Shown: positions 52,005 to 59,878 of the stretch, piece after piece
Layout of the letters: each line of letters opens with the position of its first letter
Position numbering within the stretch: position 1 is the stretch's first letter
NCBI GenBank assembly: GCA_046330285.1
Contig: JAXLSX010000002.1
Coordinates: forward strand, 62,001-126,000
Source: RHKX01 sp046330285
GTDB lineage: Bacteria; Actinomycetota; Thermoleophilia; Solirubrobacterales; 70-9
DNA: 64,000 bases
Direction of reading: 5' to 3'
Translations under genes and position numbers: made by a program
Notes under the pieces: generated by a model
What the model was told of the DNA's origin: nothing
The model's database searches: none
What the model saw: the letters and a program-made list of their open reading frames with translations, nothing else

Positions 52005-52481
52005 ATGCCGGAAGATCGCGAGAACGAGCGCAACGAGACCGAGCAGGAGCGGATCGATCGCAATCTCGGCGACCTCCTGCAGGAGCTTCGCGTTGCGTTC
52101 CCGGGAATCCAGTTCCTGTTCGCGTTCCTCCTCGTCGTCCCGTTCCAGCAGGGTTGGGAGACGGTCGATGGCGCCGAGAAGCACGTCTATTACGTCGCGC
52201 TGCTGCTGACGGCGATCTCCTCGATCTGCTTCATCGCGCCGACCGCCCGCCACCGCCTCCGCTTTCGCGAGGGCGACCTGCGCTGGGTCGTCGAGAGCTC
52301 GAACCGGCTGATGGTCGCCGGGCTGATCTCCCTCGGCGCCGCGATCGCCGCGGTCCTGCTGCTGATCACGATGGTCGTCTTCAGCGACGGCTTCGCGATC
52401 GCCGTCTGCGCGGTCTTCGCCGTGGGCATCGTCTGGGCGTGGTTCGGCGCGCCGCTGCTGCGCGAGAGGAGGCATGGCTGA
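52005..52481 (+). CDS. DUF6328-like membrane protein
   Basis: A 158-residue protein. A charged start (PEDRENERNETEQERIDRNLGDLLQELRVAFPGIQFLFAFLLVVPF) leads into four helices (to about residue 150). The sequence NLxxLLQELRVxxxGxQxLFAFLL matches the DUF6328 type of actinobacterial membrane proteins as I remember it; function is unknown. ATG at 52005 has a GGGAG nearby. It overlaps the HAD gene start by 8 bp. Confidence 0.7.
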   Translation: MPEDRENERNETEQERIDRNLGDLLQELRVAFPGIQFLFAFLLVVPFQQGWETVDGAEKHVYYVALLLTAISSICFIAPTARHRLRFREGDLRWVVESSNRLMVAGLISLGAAIAAVLLLITMVVFSDGFAIAVCAVFAVGIVWAWFGAPLLRERRHG

Positions 52482-53139
52482 GGTGAGCGGGAAGGTGGCG
52501 ATCCTCGACGTCGACGGCACGCTCGTCGACTCCAACTACCAGCACGCGATCGCCTGGTTCCGTGCGTTCCGCGAGCACGACGTGACCCCGCCGATCTGGC
52601 GCATCCATCGCCACATCGGTATGGGTGGCGATCAGCTGGTCGCCGCGGTCGCGGGCGACGAGGCCGAGGAGGCGCACGGCGATTCGCTGCGTGACGCCGA
52701 GAAGCGCAACTACGCGGACCTCGTCGACGAGGTCTGCGCATTCGAGGGCGCCGCCGAGCTGATCTCGCGGCTTGCCGCCGCCGGCGCCGAGGTCGTGCTC
52801 GCCAGCTCCGCCAAGGAGGACGAGGTCGAGCGCTACATCGAGCTGCTTGGGGCGGCCGACGAGATCTCATCGTTCACGACCTCCGACGATGTCGAGAAGA
52901 CCAAGCCGGAGCCCGACCTGATCGTCGCGGCCCTCGAGAAGGCCGAGGGCGACGACGCGGTGATGGTCGGCGACTCGACCTGGGACATCGAGGCGGCGAA
53001 TCGCGCCGAGATCCCGACCGTCGCGGTCCTGACCGGCGGTTTCTCCGAAGCCGAACTGACTGACGCGGGCGCCGTGGCCGTCTTCGAATCCATGCCCGAT
53101 CTGATCGCCGGGATCGATTCGACCCCTCTCGCTTCCTGA
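52474..53139 (+). CDS. HAD-superfamily phosphatase (phosphoglycolate-phosphatase-like)
   Basis: A 221-residue HAD hydrolase. Motif I is ILDVDGTLVDSN (nucleophile Asp and acid Asp), motif II VVLASSAKEDE with Ser, motif III KTKPEPDL with Lys, and motif IV VMVGDSTWDIEAA. A helical cap lies between I and II. Phosphoglycolate or a similar phosphate ester is likely. It overlaps the membrane-protein gene upstream and has no partner pathway beside it. Confidence 0.88.
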   Translation: MAEVSGKVAILDVDGTLVDSNYQHAIAWFRAFREHDVTPPIWRIHRHIGMGGDQLVAAVAGDEAEEAHGDSLRDAEKRNYADLVDEVCAFEGAAELISRLAAAGAEVVLASSAKEDEVERYIELLGAADEISSFTTSDDVEKTKPEPDLIVAALEKAEGDDAVMVGDSTWDIEAANRAEIPTVAVLTGGFSEAELTDAGAVAVFESMPDLIAGIDSTPLAS

Positions 53140-53174
53140 CGTTTGTCCCCGGGGCGGGCGGGTAGGTCGAGAGC

Positions 53175-53402
53175 ATGGCCGCACCCACTCTCGAGGTACC
53201 GAGCCCGCCGACCCCGCACCCGTCGCCGGACCCGACGCCGCCGCAGCCCGACCCGGGCCCGCCGGCGCCGCCGGCGCCCGATCCGACGCCCCCGAGTCCC
53301 GATCCGCAGCCCGACCCGGCGCCGCCGGCTCCGACGCCGCCGGGGGAGCCCGATCCCGGGCCCGCCCCCGAGCCGGCCCCGGCGCCGCAGATCCTGGACT
53401 GA
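53175..53402 (+). CDS. small proline-rich protein
   Basis: A 75-residue frame after ATG. Over a third of its residues are Pro, in Asp-Pro and Pro-Pro repeats (PDPTPPQPDPGPPAP). It could be a secreted or scaffold peptide, but has no signal sequence. Low-complexity GC-rich DNA can give such frames by chance. A perfect 8-bp hairpin right after its stop (53411-53432) favours a real transcript. Confidence 0.35.
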   Translation: MAAPTLEVPSPPTPHPSPDPTPPQPDPGPPAPPAPDPTPPSPDPQPDPAPPAPTPPGEPDPGPAPEPAPAPQILD

Positions 53403-53410
53403 AGCCGGGT

Positions 53411-53432
53411 CCTGCGGAGCCCGGTCCGCAGG
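53411..53432 (+). terminator. hairpin after proline-rich gene
   Basis: CCTGCGGA and TCCGCAGG form a perfect 8-bp stem with a 6-nt loop, 9 bp past the stop at 53402. There is no T-tract. Confidence 0.4.
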
Positions 53433-53487
53433 CGAATCCCATCCGACTACGGACGCGGGGTCCCTCCCGGCCCGGTAGGAAGGGGGC

Positions 53488-54210
53488 ATGCTCGAGCTCG
53501 TCCTGGTCGCGACCGCGACGACTTTCGCGACCGGGCTCGGCGTCATCCCGGTCGCCGTCCTGGGCCGGCGCGCGGAGGATCTGCGCGGTGGCCTGCTCGG
53601 GGTTGCGGCCGGCGTCATGCTCGTGGCCGCGATCGTCGGGCTGCTCCTGCCGGCGTTCGACGAGGGTGGAGCAGGGGAGGTGCTGGCCGGCTTCGCCGCC
53701 GGCATCGGCTTCCTCCTGATCGCCCGTCACTTCATCGAGGAGGCGCCGCCGGGCGCGATCGCCGACGGCGACCGGACCTGGATGCTCGTCTTTCTCGTCC
53801 TGCTGGTGCACAGCCTGCCGGAGGGCTTTGCGATCGGCACCGCCTACGCGTCGACGACGGCGGGCCTCGGCCTGTTCATCGTTGTCGCGATCGGGATCCA
53901 GAACGTGCCCGAGGGGACCAGTACGGCGATCCCGATGGCGACGGCCGGGTACGGGTTCTGGGCGCAGTTCTGGGCGGCGGTGCTGACGAGCGTCCCGCAG
54001 CCGATCGGCGCCGTCATCGCCTACCTGCTGGTCGAGGAGATCTCGGCGCTGCTCCCCGTCTCGTTCGCCTTCGCCGGCGGGGCGATGCTGGCGCTGGTGG
54101 TGGTCTCGGTGTTTCCGGACGCGGTCCGCGAGCGGACGCGCGACGCCATCATCGGGCTCGCCCTCGGCGGCGCCTTCATGCTCGCATTCAGCTTCGTGCT
54201 CGGAGTCTGA
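53488..54210 (+). CDS. ZIP family metal transporter (GufA-like)
   Basis: A 240-residue membrane protein with eight helices. Metal-site motifs are HSLPEGFAIG in helix 4 (about residue 112) and QNVPEGTSTAI in helix 5 (about 139), as in GufA/ZupT ZIP proteins importing zinc, iron or other divalent metals. The histidine-rich loop is replaced by HFIEEAPPG. A GGAAGGGGG site lies before the ATG. No metalloregulator is adjacent. Confidence 0.87.
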   Translation: MLELVLVATATTFATGLGVIPVAVLGRRAEDLRGGLLGVAAGVMLVAAIVGLLLPAFDEGGAGEVLAGFAAGIGFLLIARHFIEEAPPGAIADGDRTWMLVFLVLLVHSLPEGFAIGTAYASTTAGLGLFIVVAIGIQNVPEGTSTAIPMATAGYGFWAQFWAAVLTSVPQPIGAVIAYLLVEEISALLPVSFAFAGGAMLALVVVSVFPDAVRERTRDAIIGLALGGAFMLAFSFVLGV

Positions 54211-54255
54211 GCGGCCGCCCGGGACTCGACGGCGGAGCGCGCTAAGGTGAACGCC

Positions 54256-54498
54256 ATGGACGACTCGACGCTGCGTGAACGAATCGAAGGGCTGGTCGCC
54301 GAAGAGCGGCAACTGCTCGAGGATTCGGTGGGCAAGGGGCCCGACGACACGCGTCACCAGCGCCTGCAGGAGCTCAAGGTCGAGCTCGATCAGTGCTGGG
54401 ACCTGCTGCGGCAGCGCGAGGCCCACGAGGAGTTCCGGCTCGACCCCGAGAACACCTCCGTCCGCGACGAGAACACGGTCGAGGGCTACGAGCAGTAG
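54256..54498 (+). CDS. DUF2630 protein
   Basis: An 80-residue helical, acidic protein. The core LREGxxx..LVAEERQLLED, then RLQELKVELDQCWDLLRQREAHEEF and a terminal VEGYEQ, match DUF2630, a small actinobacterial family of unknown function. TAAGGT at 54243-54248 lies 7 nt before the ATG at 54256, which I therefore prefer to the GTG at 54247. Confidence 0.85.
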   Translation: MDDSTLRERIEGLVAEERQLLEDSVGKGPDDTRHQRLQELKVELDQCWDLLRQREAHEEFRLDPENTSVRDENTVEGYEQ

Positions 54499-54537
54499 CC
54501 CCGCCTCCGCCCCGGCCGGGCGGCGGCAACTTATTTC

Positions 54538-54575
54538 GAGACCGACCGATTAGTCCCGGCGGACGTGTCGGTCTC
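54538..54575. promoter_or_regulatory. inverted repeat upstream of MFS gene
   Basis: GAGACCGAC (54538-54546) and GTCGGTCTC (54567-54575) are exact complements 20 nt apart, 33 bp before the MFS start. They may be two half-operators or form a stem-loop in the leader. The TetR gene past the MFS gene is a candidate binder. Confidence 0.45.
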
Positions 54576-54607
54576 CATCCGGGAGAACGAAACGACGAGA
54601 AGGGGTC

Positions 54608-56134
54608 ATGCGAATGGCGGAAGTGGTTGAAAACGGGAAGCCGGCGGGCGACGACGCGGCGGACCGGTCGCGCTGGATCGCGCTCTACGTGCTCTGCGCG
54701 GGCGTGCTGATGATCGTGCTCGACGCGACGGTCGTGAACGTCGCGCTGCCGGCGATCCAGGACGACCTCGGGTTCTCGCAGTCCAGCCTCGCCTGGGTCG
54801 TCAACGCCTACCTGATCGCTTTCGGCGGCCTGCTGCTGCTCGCCGGCCGGCTCGGCGACCTGATCTCGCGCCGCGACGTCTTCCTCGTCGGCCTCGTCGT
54901 CTTCACCGTCGCGTCGCTGGTCTGCGGCCTGGCCCAGAGCCAGGCGATGATCGTCGCGGCCCGCTTCGTCCAGGGAATCGGTGGCGCCATGACCGCGGCA
55001 GTCGTGCTCGGGATGATCGTGACGATGTTCCCGGAGCCCCGGGAGCAGGCGAAGGCGATCGGCGTCTACGCGTTCGTGGCCTCGGCCGGCGGCTCCGTCG
55101 GCCTGCTCGCCGGCGGCGTCCTCACGCAGGCGATCAGCTGGCACTGGATCTTCTTCATCAACATCCCGATCGGCGTGTTCACCGGCCTGATGTCGATGCG
55201 GCTCCTCGAGCGCGACAAGGGCCCCGGGCTCGGTCACGGCGCCGACGTCCTCGGTGCGGTCCTGATCACCGCCTCGCTGATGCTCGGCGTCTACACGATC
55301 GTCGAGCCGGCGGCCAAGGACGGCTGGGGCGACCCGACGACGATCGGCCTATCGGCCGCTTCGCTCGCGCTCCTGATCGCCTTCCTCGTCCGCGAGTCGA
55401 CGGCCGCGAAGCCGCTCGTGCCGCTGCGGATCTTCCGCTCGCGCAACGTCTCCGGCGCCAACGCCATCCAGGCGCTAACGGTCGCCGGGATGTTCGGCCT
55501 GTTCTTCCTCGGCGTCCTCTACCTGCAGGAGGTGCTCGGCTACGACGCGCTCGAAACCGGGCTCGCCTTCCTGCCGACGACCCTCGTCATGGGCACCATG
55601 TCGGTCCGCTACTCCGAGCCGCTGATCATGCGCTTCGGCGCCCGCCGGACCTTGCTCCCGGGCCTCGTCCTGATCGCCCTCGGCCTCGCCCTGTTCGCCA
55701 CGGTCCCGGTCGACGGCTCCTACCTCGCCGACGTCCTGCCGCCGACGGTCCTCCTCGGCTTCGGGGTCGGCGTCTCGTTCCCGGCGCTGATGACACTGGC
55801 CATGTCGGGCGCGACCCGTGAGGATGCCGGGCTCGCCTCGGGCCTCGTCAACACGACCGCCCAGGTCGGCGCGGCCATCGGCCTCGCGGTCCTCGCGACC
55901 CTCTCGGCGACCCGGACCGAGGATCTGCTCGCCCAGGGCGAGCCCGAGCCGAACGCGCTCACGGGCGGCTACGAGCTCGCATTCTGGATCGCTGCCGGCC
56001 TGGTCGTCGCGGCCCTGGTCGTGGCGCTGCTGGTCCTCGAGCCGGAGCCGCCGCAGGGCCAGGAGGCTGAGGCCGGCGTCGATCCGCACGCGCAGCCGCA
56101 GGGAGAGCCGGAGCCGGCTTACTCGGAGGCCTGA
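54608..56134 (+). CDS. MFS drug exporter, DHA2 (14-helix) type
   Basis: A 508-residue pump. Helix 1 has MIVLDATVVNVALPAIQDDLGFSQSSL, motif A GGRLGDLISRRDVF and a motif-C-like GGSVGLLAGGVLTQ; fourteen helices are predicted. The C-terminus is acidic (EPEPPQGQEAEAG). It is one of three DHA2 pumps in the window and closest to the one at 16602 in context: both are followed by the same 39-bp palindrome in the same relative orientation. AGAAGGGG precedes the ATG. Confidence 0.88.
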   Translation: MRMAEVVENGKPAGDDAADRSRWIALYVLCAGVLMIVLDATVVNVALPAIQDDLGFSQSSLAWVVNAYLIAFGGLLLLAGRLGDLISRRDVFLVGLVVFTVASLVCGLAQSQAMIVAARFVQGIGGAMTAAVVLGMIVTMFPEPREQAKAIGVYAFVASAGGSVGLLAGGVLTQAISWHWIFFINIPIGVFTGLMSMRLLERDKGPGLGHGADVLGAVLITASLMLGVYTIVEPAAKDGWGDPTTIGLSAASLALLIAFLVRESTAAKPLVPLRIFRSRNVSGANAIQALTVAGMFGLFFLGVLYLQEVLGYDALETGLAFLPTTLVMGTMSVRYSEPLIMRFGARRTLLPGLVLIALGLALFATVPVDGSYLADVLPPTVLLGFGVGVSFPALMTLAMSGATREDAGLASGLVNTTAQVGAAIGLAVLATLSATRTEDLLAQGEPEPNALTGGYELAFWIAAGLVVAALVVALLVLEPEPPQGQEAEAGVDPHAQPQGEPEPAYSEA

Positions 56135-56136
56135 GC

Positions 56137-56238
56137 GGGGGTGAGGGTGCCCCCGGGCCGGGCGGCGGCAGCCGACGGCCTCCGGCGCTTGCGGAGTTCG
56201 GCCGTCGGCCACCGCCGCCCGGCCCTTCGCCGAGGGCC
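56137..56238. terminator. array of strong hairpins downstream of MFS
   Basis: Three stem-loops follow the MFS stop. GGGGG pairs with CCCCC (56137-56154). A 26-bp stem with only two mismatches covers 56155-56180 and 56200-56225. GGCCCT pairs with AGGGCC (56221-56238), overlapping the foot of the large stem. There is no T-tract; together they could stop or stabilise the transcript end. Confidence 0.6.
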
Positions 56239-56554
56239 GCCGCCGGGCCTCGTTCGCAGCGCGGGGTGGTTCGGCTCGCGCCGAGGCTTGATTGGCGCGG
56301 CGAGAGGTGGTTTGGCTGGGAAGGTGGGTTGATTTGGCTACTGGGCGTGTTTCGCGTTCCTATGGAACGTCAAACACGCCCACTGGGCACGAGAACGCCC
56401 AACCGCGAGCAAACGGCGGCCCGGTCGTCTTCCGACCCGTCACTGGGCAGGGTTCGGCGCCGTATGGACACACAATCCGGCCCAGTGCCTCGCCCACGTC
56501 CCCTCACTGCAGAACAACCGTTGCCGACGGGCGCCGCTGACCCGCCGCCGCCCC
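56239..56554. other. non-coding gap between convergent genes
   Basis: 316 bases between MFS and TetR ends. It holds the 39-bp palindrome (56343-56381) and short ACTGGGC/GCCCAGT repeats (around 56382, 56441 and 56481). I see no coding frame with real protein character. Composition is less uniform than in the genes, so it may be eroding sequence. Confidence 0.5.
56343..56381. repeat. 39-bp imperfect palindrome, copy 2
   Basis: Exact reverse complement of 16465-16503. Arms GGGCGTGTTT/AAACACGCCC, inner arms CGTTCC/GGAACG around TAT. Again between convergent genes and downstream of a DHA2 MFS gene. No T-tract. Confidence 0.85.
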
Positions 56555-57148
56555 CTACCGCTGCGAGAGATCCCCGACCATCGCCAGCAGGGTCCGGGTG
56601 AGCAGCCGCTCGATCTCCTCCCGGCTGGCTCGTTCGTTCCGCAGCCATTCGGCGGCGGCCGCCTCGGCCGCACCCTGGAAGACCCGGATGGCGAGGAGCA
56701 GCTCGGGGGAGGGGTCCTCGCCGGCGTGGTTGAAGGCCATGCGGCGGACGATGCCCTCGCGGGCCGCGTCCATGATCTGTGCGACCTCGGGGTCGCGGCC
56801 GAGGCCGCCCTCGGTCTTGAGCAGCATCGAGAGGACCTCGAAGTTGCGCTCGAACTGGTCGAGGAAGCGGCCCATGTTGAGGGCGACGAGCTCCTCGAGG
56901 GGGAGGTCGGGGGCGTCGGTCTCGACCATGTCGGGGAGGCCGGAGGCGAGGTCGGCGATGACGGCGAGGTAGAGGTCCCGCTTGGTGCCGAAGTAGTGGT
57001 TGACGAGGCCGGTCGTGACGCCGGCCTTGGCGGCCACTGCCTCCATCGAGGCGTTGGCGTAGTCGTCGGCGACGAAGACCTCGCGCGCCGCGGCGAGGAT
57101 CTGCTCGCGGCGGACGCCGGGGTCGAGCCGGGTTCTCGTGCCTGCCAT
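56555..57148 (-). CDS. TetR family transcriptional regulator
   Basis: A 197-residue regulator. The helix-turn-helix is RREQILAAAREVFVADDYANASMEAVAAKAGVTTGLVNHYFGTKRDLYLAV (about residues 10-60), followed by a helical ligand domain. ATG at 57148 begins MAGTRTRLDPG; a TATGCT box 9 nt upstream suggests a near-leaderless message, and an earlier TTG at 57190 lies inside the operator. A palindrome in the divergent promoter of the sulfatase is its likely target. Confidence 0.87.
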   Translation of the reverse strand: MAGTRTRLDPGVRREQILAAAREVFVADDYANASMEAVAAKAGVTTGLVNHYFGTKRDLYLAVIADLASGLPDMVETDAPDLPLEELVALNMGRFLDQFERNFEVLSMLLKTEGGLGRDPEVAQIMDAAREGIVRRMAFNHAGEDPSPELLLAIRVFQGAAEAAAAEWLRNERASREEIERLLTRTLLAMVGDLSQR

Positions 57149-57177
57149 GGTCGCGGGAGCATACCCGCACCGCTCCC

Positions 57178-57208
57178 TATTGACGAGCAATCAATAACCG
57201 GCTAGGGT
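57178..57208. promoter_or_regulatory. sulfatase promoter with TATTGA/TCAATA operator
   Basis: TTGACG (57180-57185), 17 nt, then TAGGGT (57203-57208), 7 nt before ATG, form a good promoter. TATTGA (57178-57183) and TCAATA (57191-57196) make a perfect inverted repeat covering the -35. The divergent TetR probably binds there. Confidence 0.65.
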
Positions 57209-57215
57209 CGCCGGC

Positions 57216-58712
57216 ATGGGTTGGAGAGTCCTGTTGTTCGCGTCCCTGTTGTTCGTCTTCGCGCTGCCGGGGGCCGCGAACGCCGCCGAGAAGGAGGGCC
57301 GTCCGAACGTCGTCGTGATCATGACCGACGATCAGGACTTCCGCTCGATGCCGGTGATGCCGCAGACCCGGCGGTTGATCGGCAAGGAGGGCGTCACCTT
57401 CGACCGCAGCGTCGTCAACTACCCGCTCTGCTGCCCCTCGCGAGCGACCTTCCTCACCGGCCAGTACGCCCACAACCACGGCGTGCTCTGGAACAACTGG
57501 CCCTGGGGCGGCTACAAGATGCTCGACGGCAGCGAGACGCTGCCGGTCTGGCTCGGCCGAGCCGGCTACCGGACCATCCACATCGGCAAGTACCTGAACG
57601 AGTACGGCGAGGAGGACCCGACCGAGGTCCCGAAGGGCTGGGACGACTGGTACGGCGGAGTCGATCCGAGCACCTACGACTACTACGGGATGACGATCAA
57701 CCACAACGGCGATCTCAAGACCTACTCGCGGAAGCCGCGCAATTACTCGACGAACGTCTACACGCGGCTCGCCAATCACGCGATCGGCGAGGCGACGCGA
57801 TCGGGCAAGCCGTTCTTCCTCAACCTCGCGCCGAACGCGCCGCACACGGTCGCGATCCAGTCGGGAGCCACCATGGAGGGCTCGCCGGCGCTGCCGCCGC
57901 CCCGCTACCGGGACGTATTCGCGGACGAGCCGATGCCGATCTACCCGAACTTCAACGAAGCCGACATCTCCGACAAGCCGACCACACTGGCCCAGTACTT
58001 CCCGACGCAGATGACCGAGGAGCAGATCCTCCAGCTCCAGGAACACTGGCGCGGCCGGATGGGCGCCCTGCTCGGCGTCGACGACATGGTCAAGGACGTC
58101 GTCTCGAAGCTCCGCCGGACCGGCGAGTTCGACAACACGGTGATCATCTTCACCTCCGACAACGGCTGGATCCTCGGCGAGCACCGGCTTCGGGATCCGA
58201 TCACCGAGGACGGCAAGGCCGCCGGCGTCAAGTTCGTCCCCTACGAGGGCTCCTCGCGGGTGCCGCTGCTGATCGAGGGCCCGGGCTTCCCCGCCGGCCG
58301 TCACGTCAAGGGAATGGCCAGCAACGTCGACCTCGCCCGGACGATCGTCGACGTCACCGGCACCCGCGACGAGGTCGGGCTGCAGATGGACGGGCTGTCG
58401 TTGCTCGACGCCGCCAACGACCCGAAGATGCTCGCCGACCGCGGCGCCCTGATCGAGACGGCGAACAACCCGCGCGGCATCCTGCCCTACACCGCCATTC
58501 GCACCAAGCGCTACAACTACGGCCTCCAGGCGGACGGGCAGGAGGGCCTGTTCGACCTCAAGCTCGACCCCTGGGAGATGGAGAGCGTCCACGACGATCC
58601 CCGCTACGCGGAGATCAAGGCGATCCTCAGGGATCGGCTGGACCGACTCGCCGAATGCAAGGGCGCGAGCTGTCACGCGCCGGTGCCACCGCTGCCGCCG
58701 CCCGGCGGCTGA
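57216..58712 (+). CDS. secreted sulfatase
   Basis: A 498-residue type I sulfatase. A signal peptide spans about residues 1-24 (LLFASLLFVFALPGAANA). Metal-binding Asp residues are in VVVIMTDDQDF; the signature CCPSRATFLTGQ (C-x-P-S-R) carries the Cys converted to formylglycine, near residue 71, and GKYLNEYG and TSDNGWILGEH follow. It would cleave sulfate esters outside the cytoplasm after maturation by a formylglycine-generating enzyme, which is not in this window. The leaderless promoter and overlapping operator suggest control by the divergent TetR. Confidence 0.9.
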   Translation: MGWRVLLFASLLFVFALPGAANAAEKEGRPNVVVIMTDDQDFRSMPVMPQTRRLIGKEGVTFDRSVVNYPLCCPSRATFLTGQYAHNHGVLWNNWPWGGYKMLDGSETLPVWLGRAGYRTIHIGKYLNEYGEEDPTEVPKGWDDWYGGVDPSTYDYYGMTINHNGDLKTYSRKPRNYSTNVYTRLANHAIGEATRSGKPFFLNLAPNAPHTVAIQSGATMEGSPALPPPRYRDVFADEPMPIYPNFNEADISDKPTTLAQYFPTQMTEEQILQLQEHWRGRMGALLGVDDMVKDVVSKLRRTGEFDNTVIIFTSDNGWILGEHRLRDPITEDGKAAGVKFVPYEGSSRVPLLIEGPGFPAGRHVKGMASNVDLARTIVDVTGTRDEVGLQMDGLSLLDAANDPKMLADRGALIETANNPRGILPYTAIRTKRYNYGLQADGQEGLFDLKLDPWEMESVHDDPRYAEIKAILRDRLDRLAECKGASCHAPVPPLPPPGG

Positions 58713-58770
58713 GCCCCGGCAAAGCGGAACTGACAGTCTCCTTCGGGAGATCCCACCCCGAGGAGGCCCC

Positions 58771-59784
58771 ATGTCCGAGACCAACCGACGCTTCCTGCTG
58801 CGCGAGCGGCCGAAGGAGCGCGTCGACGCCGACACCTTCGAGCTCGTCACCGAGCCGGTGCCCGAGATCAAGGACGGCGAGGCGCTGATCAGGACCGAGT
58901 ACGTCTCGATCGACCCGACCAACCGGACCTGGCTCAACGACACGCCGACCTATCTGCCCCCGGTCGGCATCGGCGAGGTCGTCCGTGCCGGCGGGATCGG
59001 CCGCGTCGTCGCCTCCAAGCACCCGAACTACGAGGAGGGCAAGCTCGTCCAGGGGTTCACCGGCTGGCAGGAGTGGCTCGTCGCCTCCGACGAGGCGCCG
59101 CTCCTTCCCGTCACCGAGATTCCCGGCGTCGAGTCGCCCAGCGCCTACCTCGGCGTTCTCGGCATGACCGGCCTGACCGCCTGGGTCGGCATCCGCGAGA
59201 TCGCCAAGCCGGCCGAGGGCGAGACCGTCGTCGTCTCCGCCGCCGCGGGAGCCGTCGGCTCGGTCGCCGGACAGCTCGCCAAGGCCGATGGCGCCCGCGT
59301 CGTCGGGATCGCCGGCGGGCCGGACAAGTGCGCGCTGCTGACCGACCGCCTCGGCTTCGATGCCGCCGTCGACTACAAGGCCGGCGACTGGCGCGAGCAG
59401 CTCGCCGCCGCGACCCCTGACGGGATCGACGTCGATTTCGAGAACGTCGGCGGCGAGATCATGGAGGCCGTCTTCGCCCGGATCAACATCCGCGCCCGGA
59501 TCGCCCTCTGCGGCCTGATCTCCGGCTACAACGAGGACGACCCGCCCCCGGGGCCGCGCAGCTTCGGCAACCTGCTGATCAAGCGGGCCCGTCTGCAGGG
59601 GTTCATCGTGCTCGACCACTTCGGCCAGGCGAACCAGGCCGGCAGCGACATCGGCGAGCTCCTCACCTCGGGCCGGATGGAGGCGCTCGAGACCGTCGTC
59701 GACGGCTTCGAGAAGCTCCCCGACGCGCTGAACATGCTGTTCGACGGCGCCAACACGGGCAAGCTCTCGGTCAAGGTCTCCTAG
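58771..59784 (+). CDS. NADP-dependent MDR oxidoreductase (CurA/PTGR type)
   Basis: A 337-residue zinc-free MDR protein of the prostaglandin reductase/CurA class that reduces enones with NADPH. N-terminal RRFLLRERPKERVDADTFEL and SIDPTNRTWLND are typical, VVSAAAGAVGSVAGQLAK binds the cofactor near residue 155, and VDVDFENVGGEIMEAVFARIN follows. GAGGAGG lies before the ATG. Confidence 0.9.
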   Translation: MSETNRRFLLRERPKERVDADTFELVTEPVPEIKDGEALIRTEYVSIDPTNRTWLNDTPTYLPPVGIGEVVRAGGIGRVVASKHPNYEEGKLVQGFTGWQEWLVASDEAPLLPVTEIPGVESPSAYLGVLGMTGLTAWVGIREIAKPAEGETVVVSAAAGAVGSVAGQLAKADGARVVGIAGGPDKCALLTDRLGFDAAVDYKAGDWREQLAAATPDGIDVDFENVGGEIMEAVFARINIRARIALCGLISGYNEDDPPPGPRSFGNLLIKRARLQGFIVLDHFGQANQAGSDIGELLTSGRMEALETVVDGFEKLPDALNMLFDGANTGKLSVKVS

Positions 59785-59849
59785 CGCAACTGCGCTACCG
59801 TCTGTCCCGGTGCGCCGGGAAGTCTGGTCGGCAACTCGTTTTGCCGACC
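59782..59849 (+). promoter_or_regulatory. tandem hairpins before SLC13-type permease gene
   Basis: TAGCGC/GCGCTA (59782-59797), CCCGG/CCGGG and GGTCGGCAA/TTGCCGACC (59826-59834 and 59841-59849, 6-nt loop) fill most of the 94-bp gap. The first may terminate the MDR gene. The last is near the next ATG and may be a leader structure. Confidence 0.4.
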
Positions 59850-59878
59850 CCTGATCTCATCCTTCCCGGCGGGCCGCG

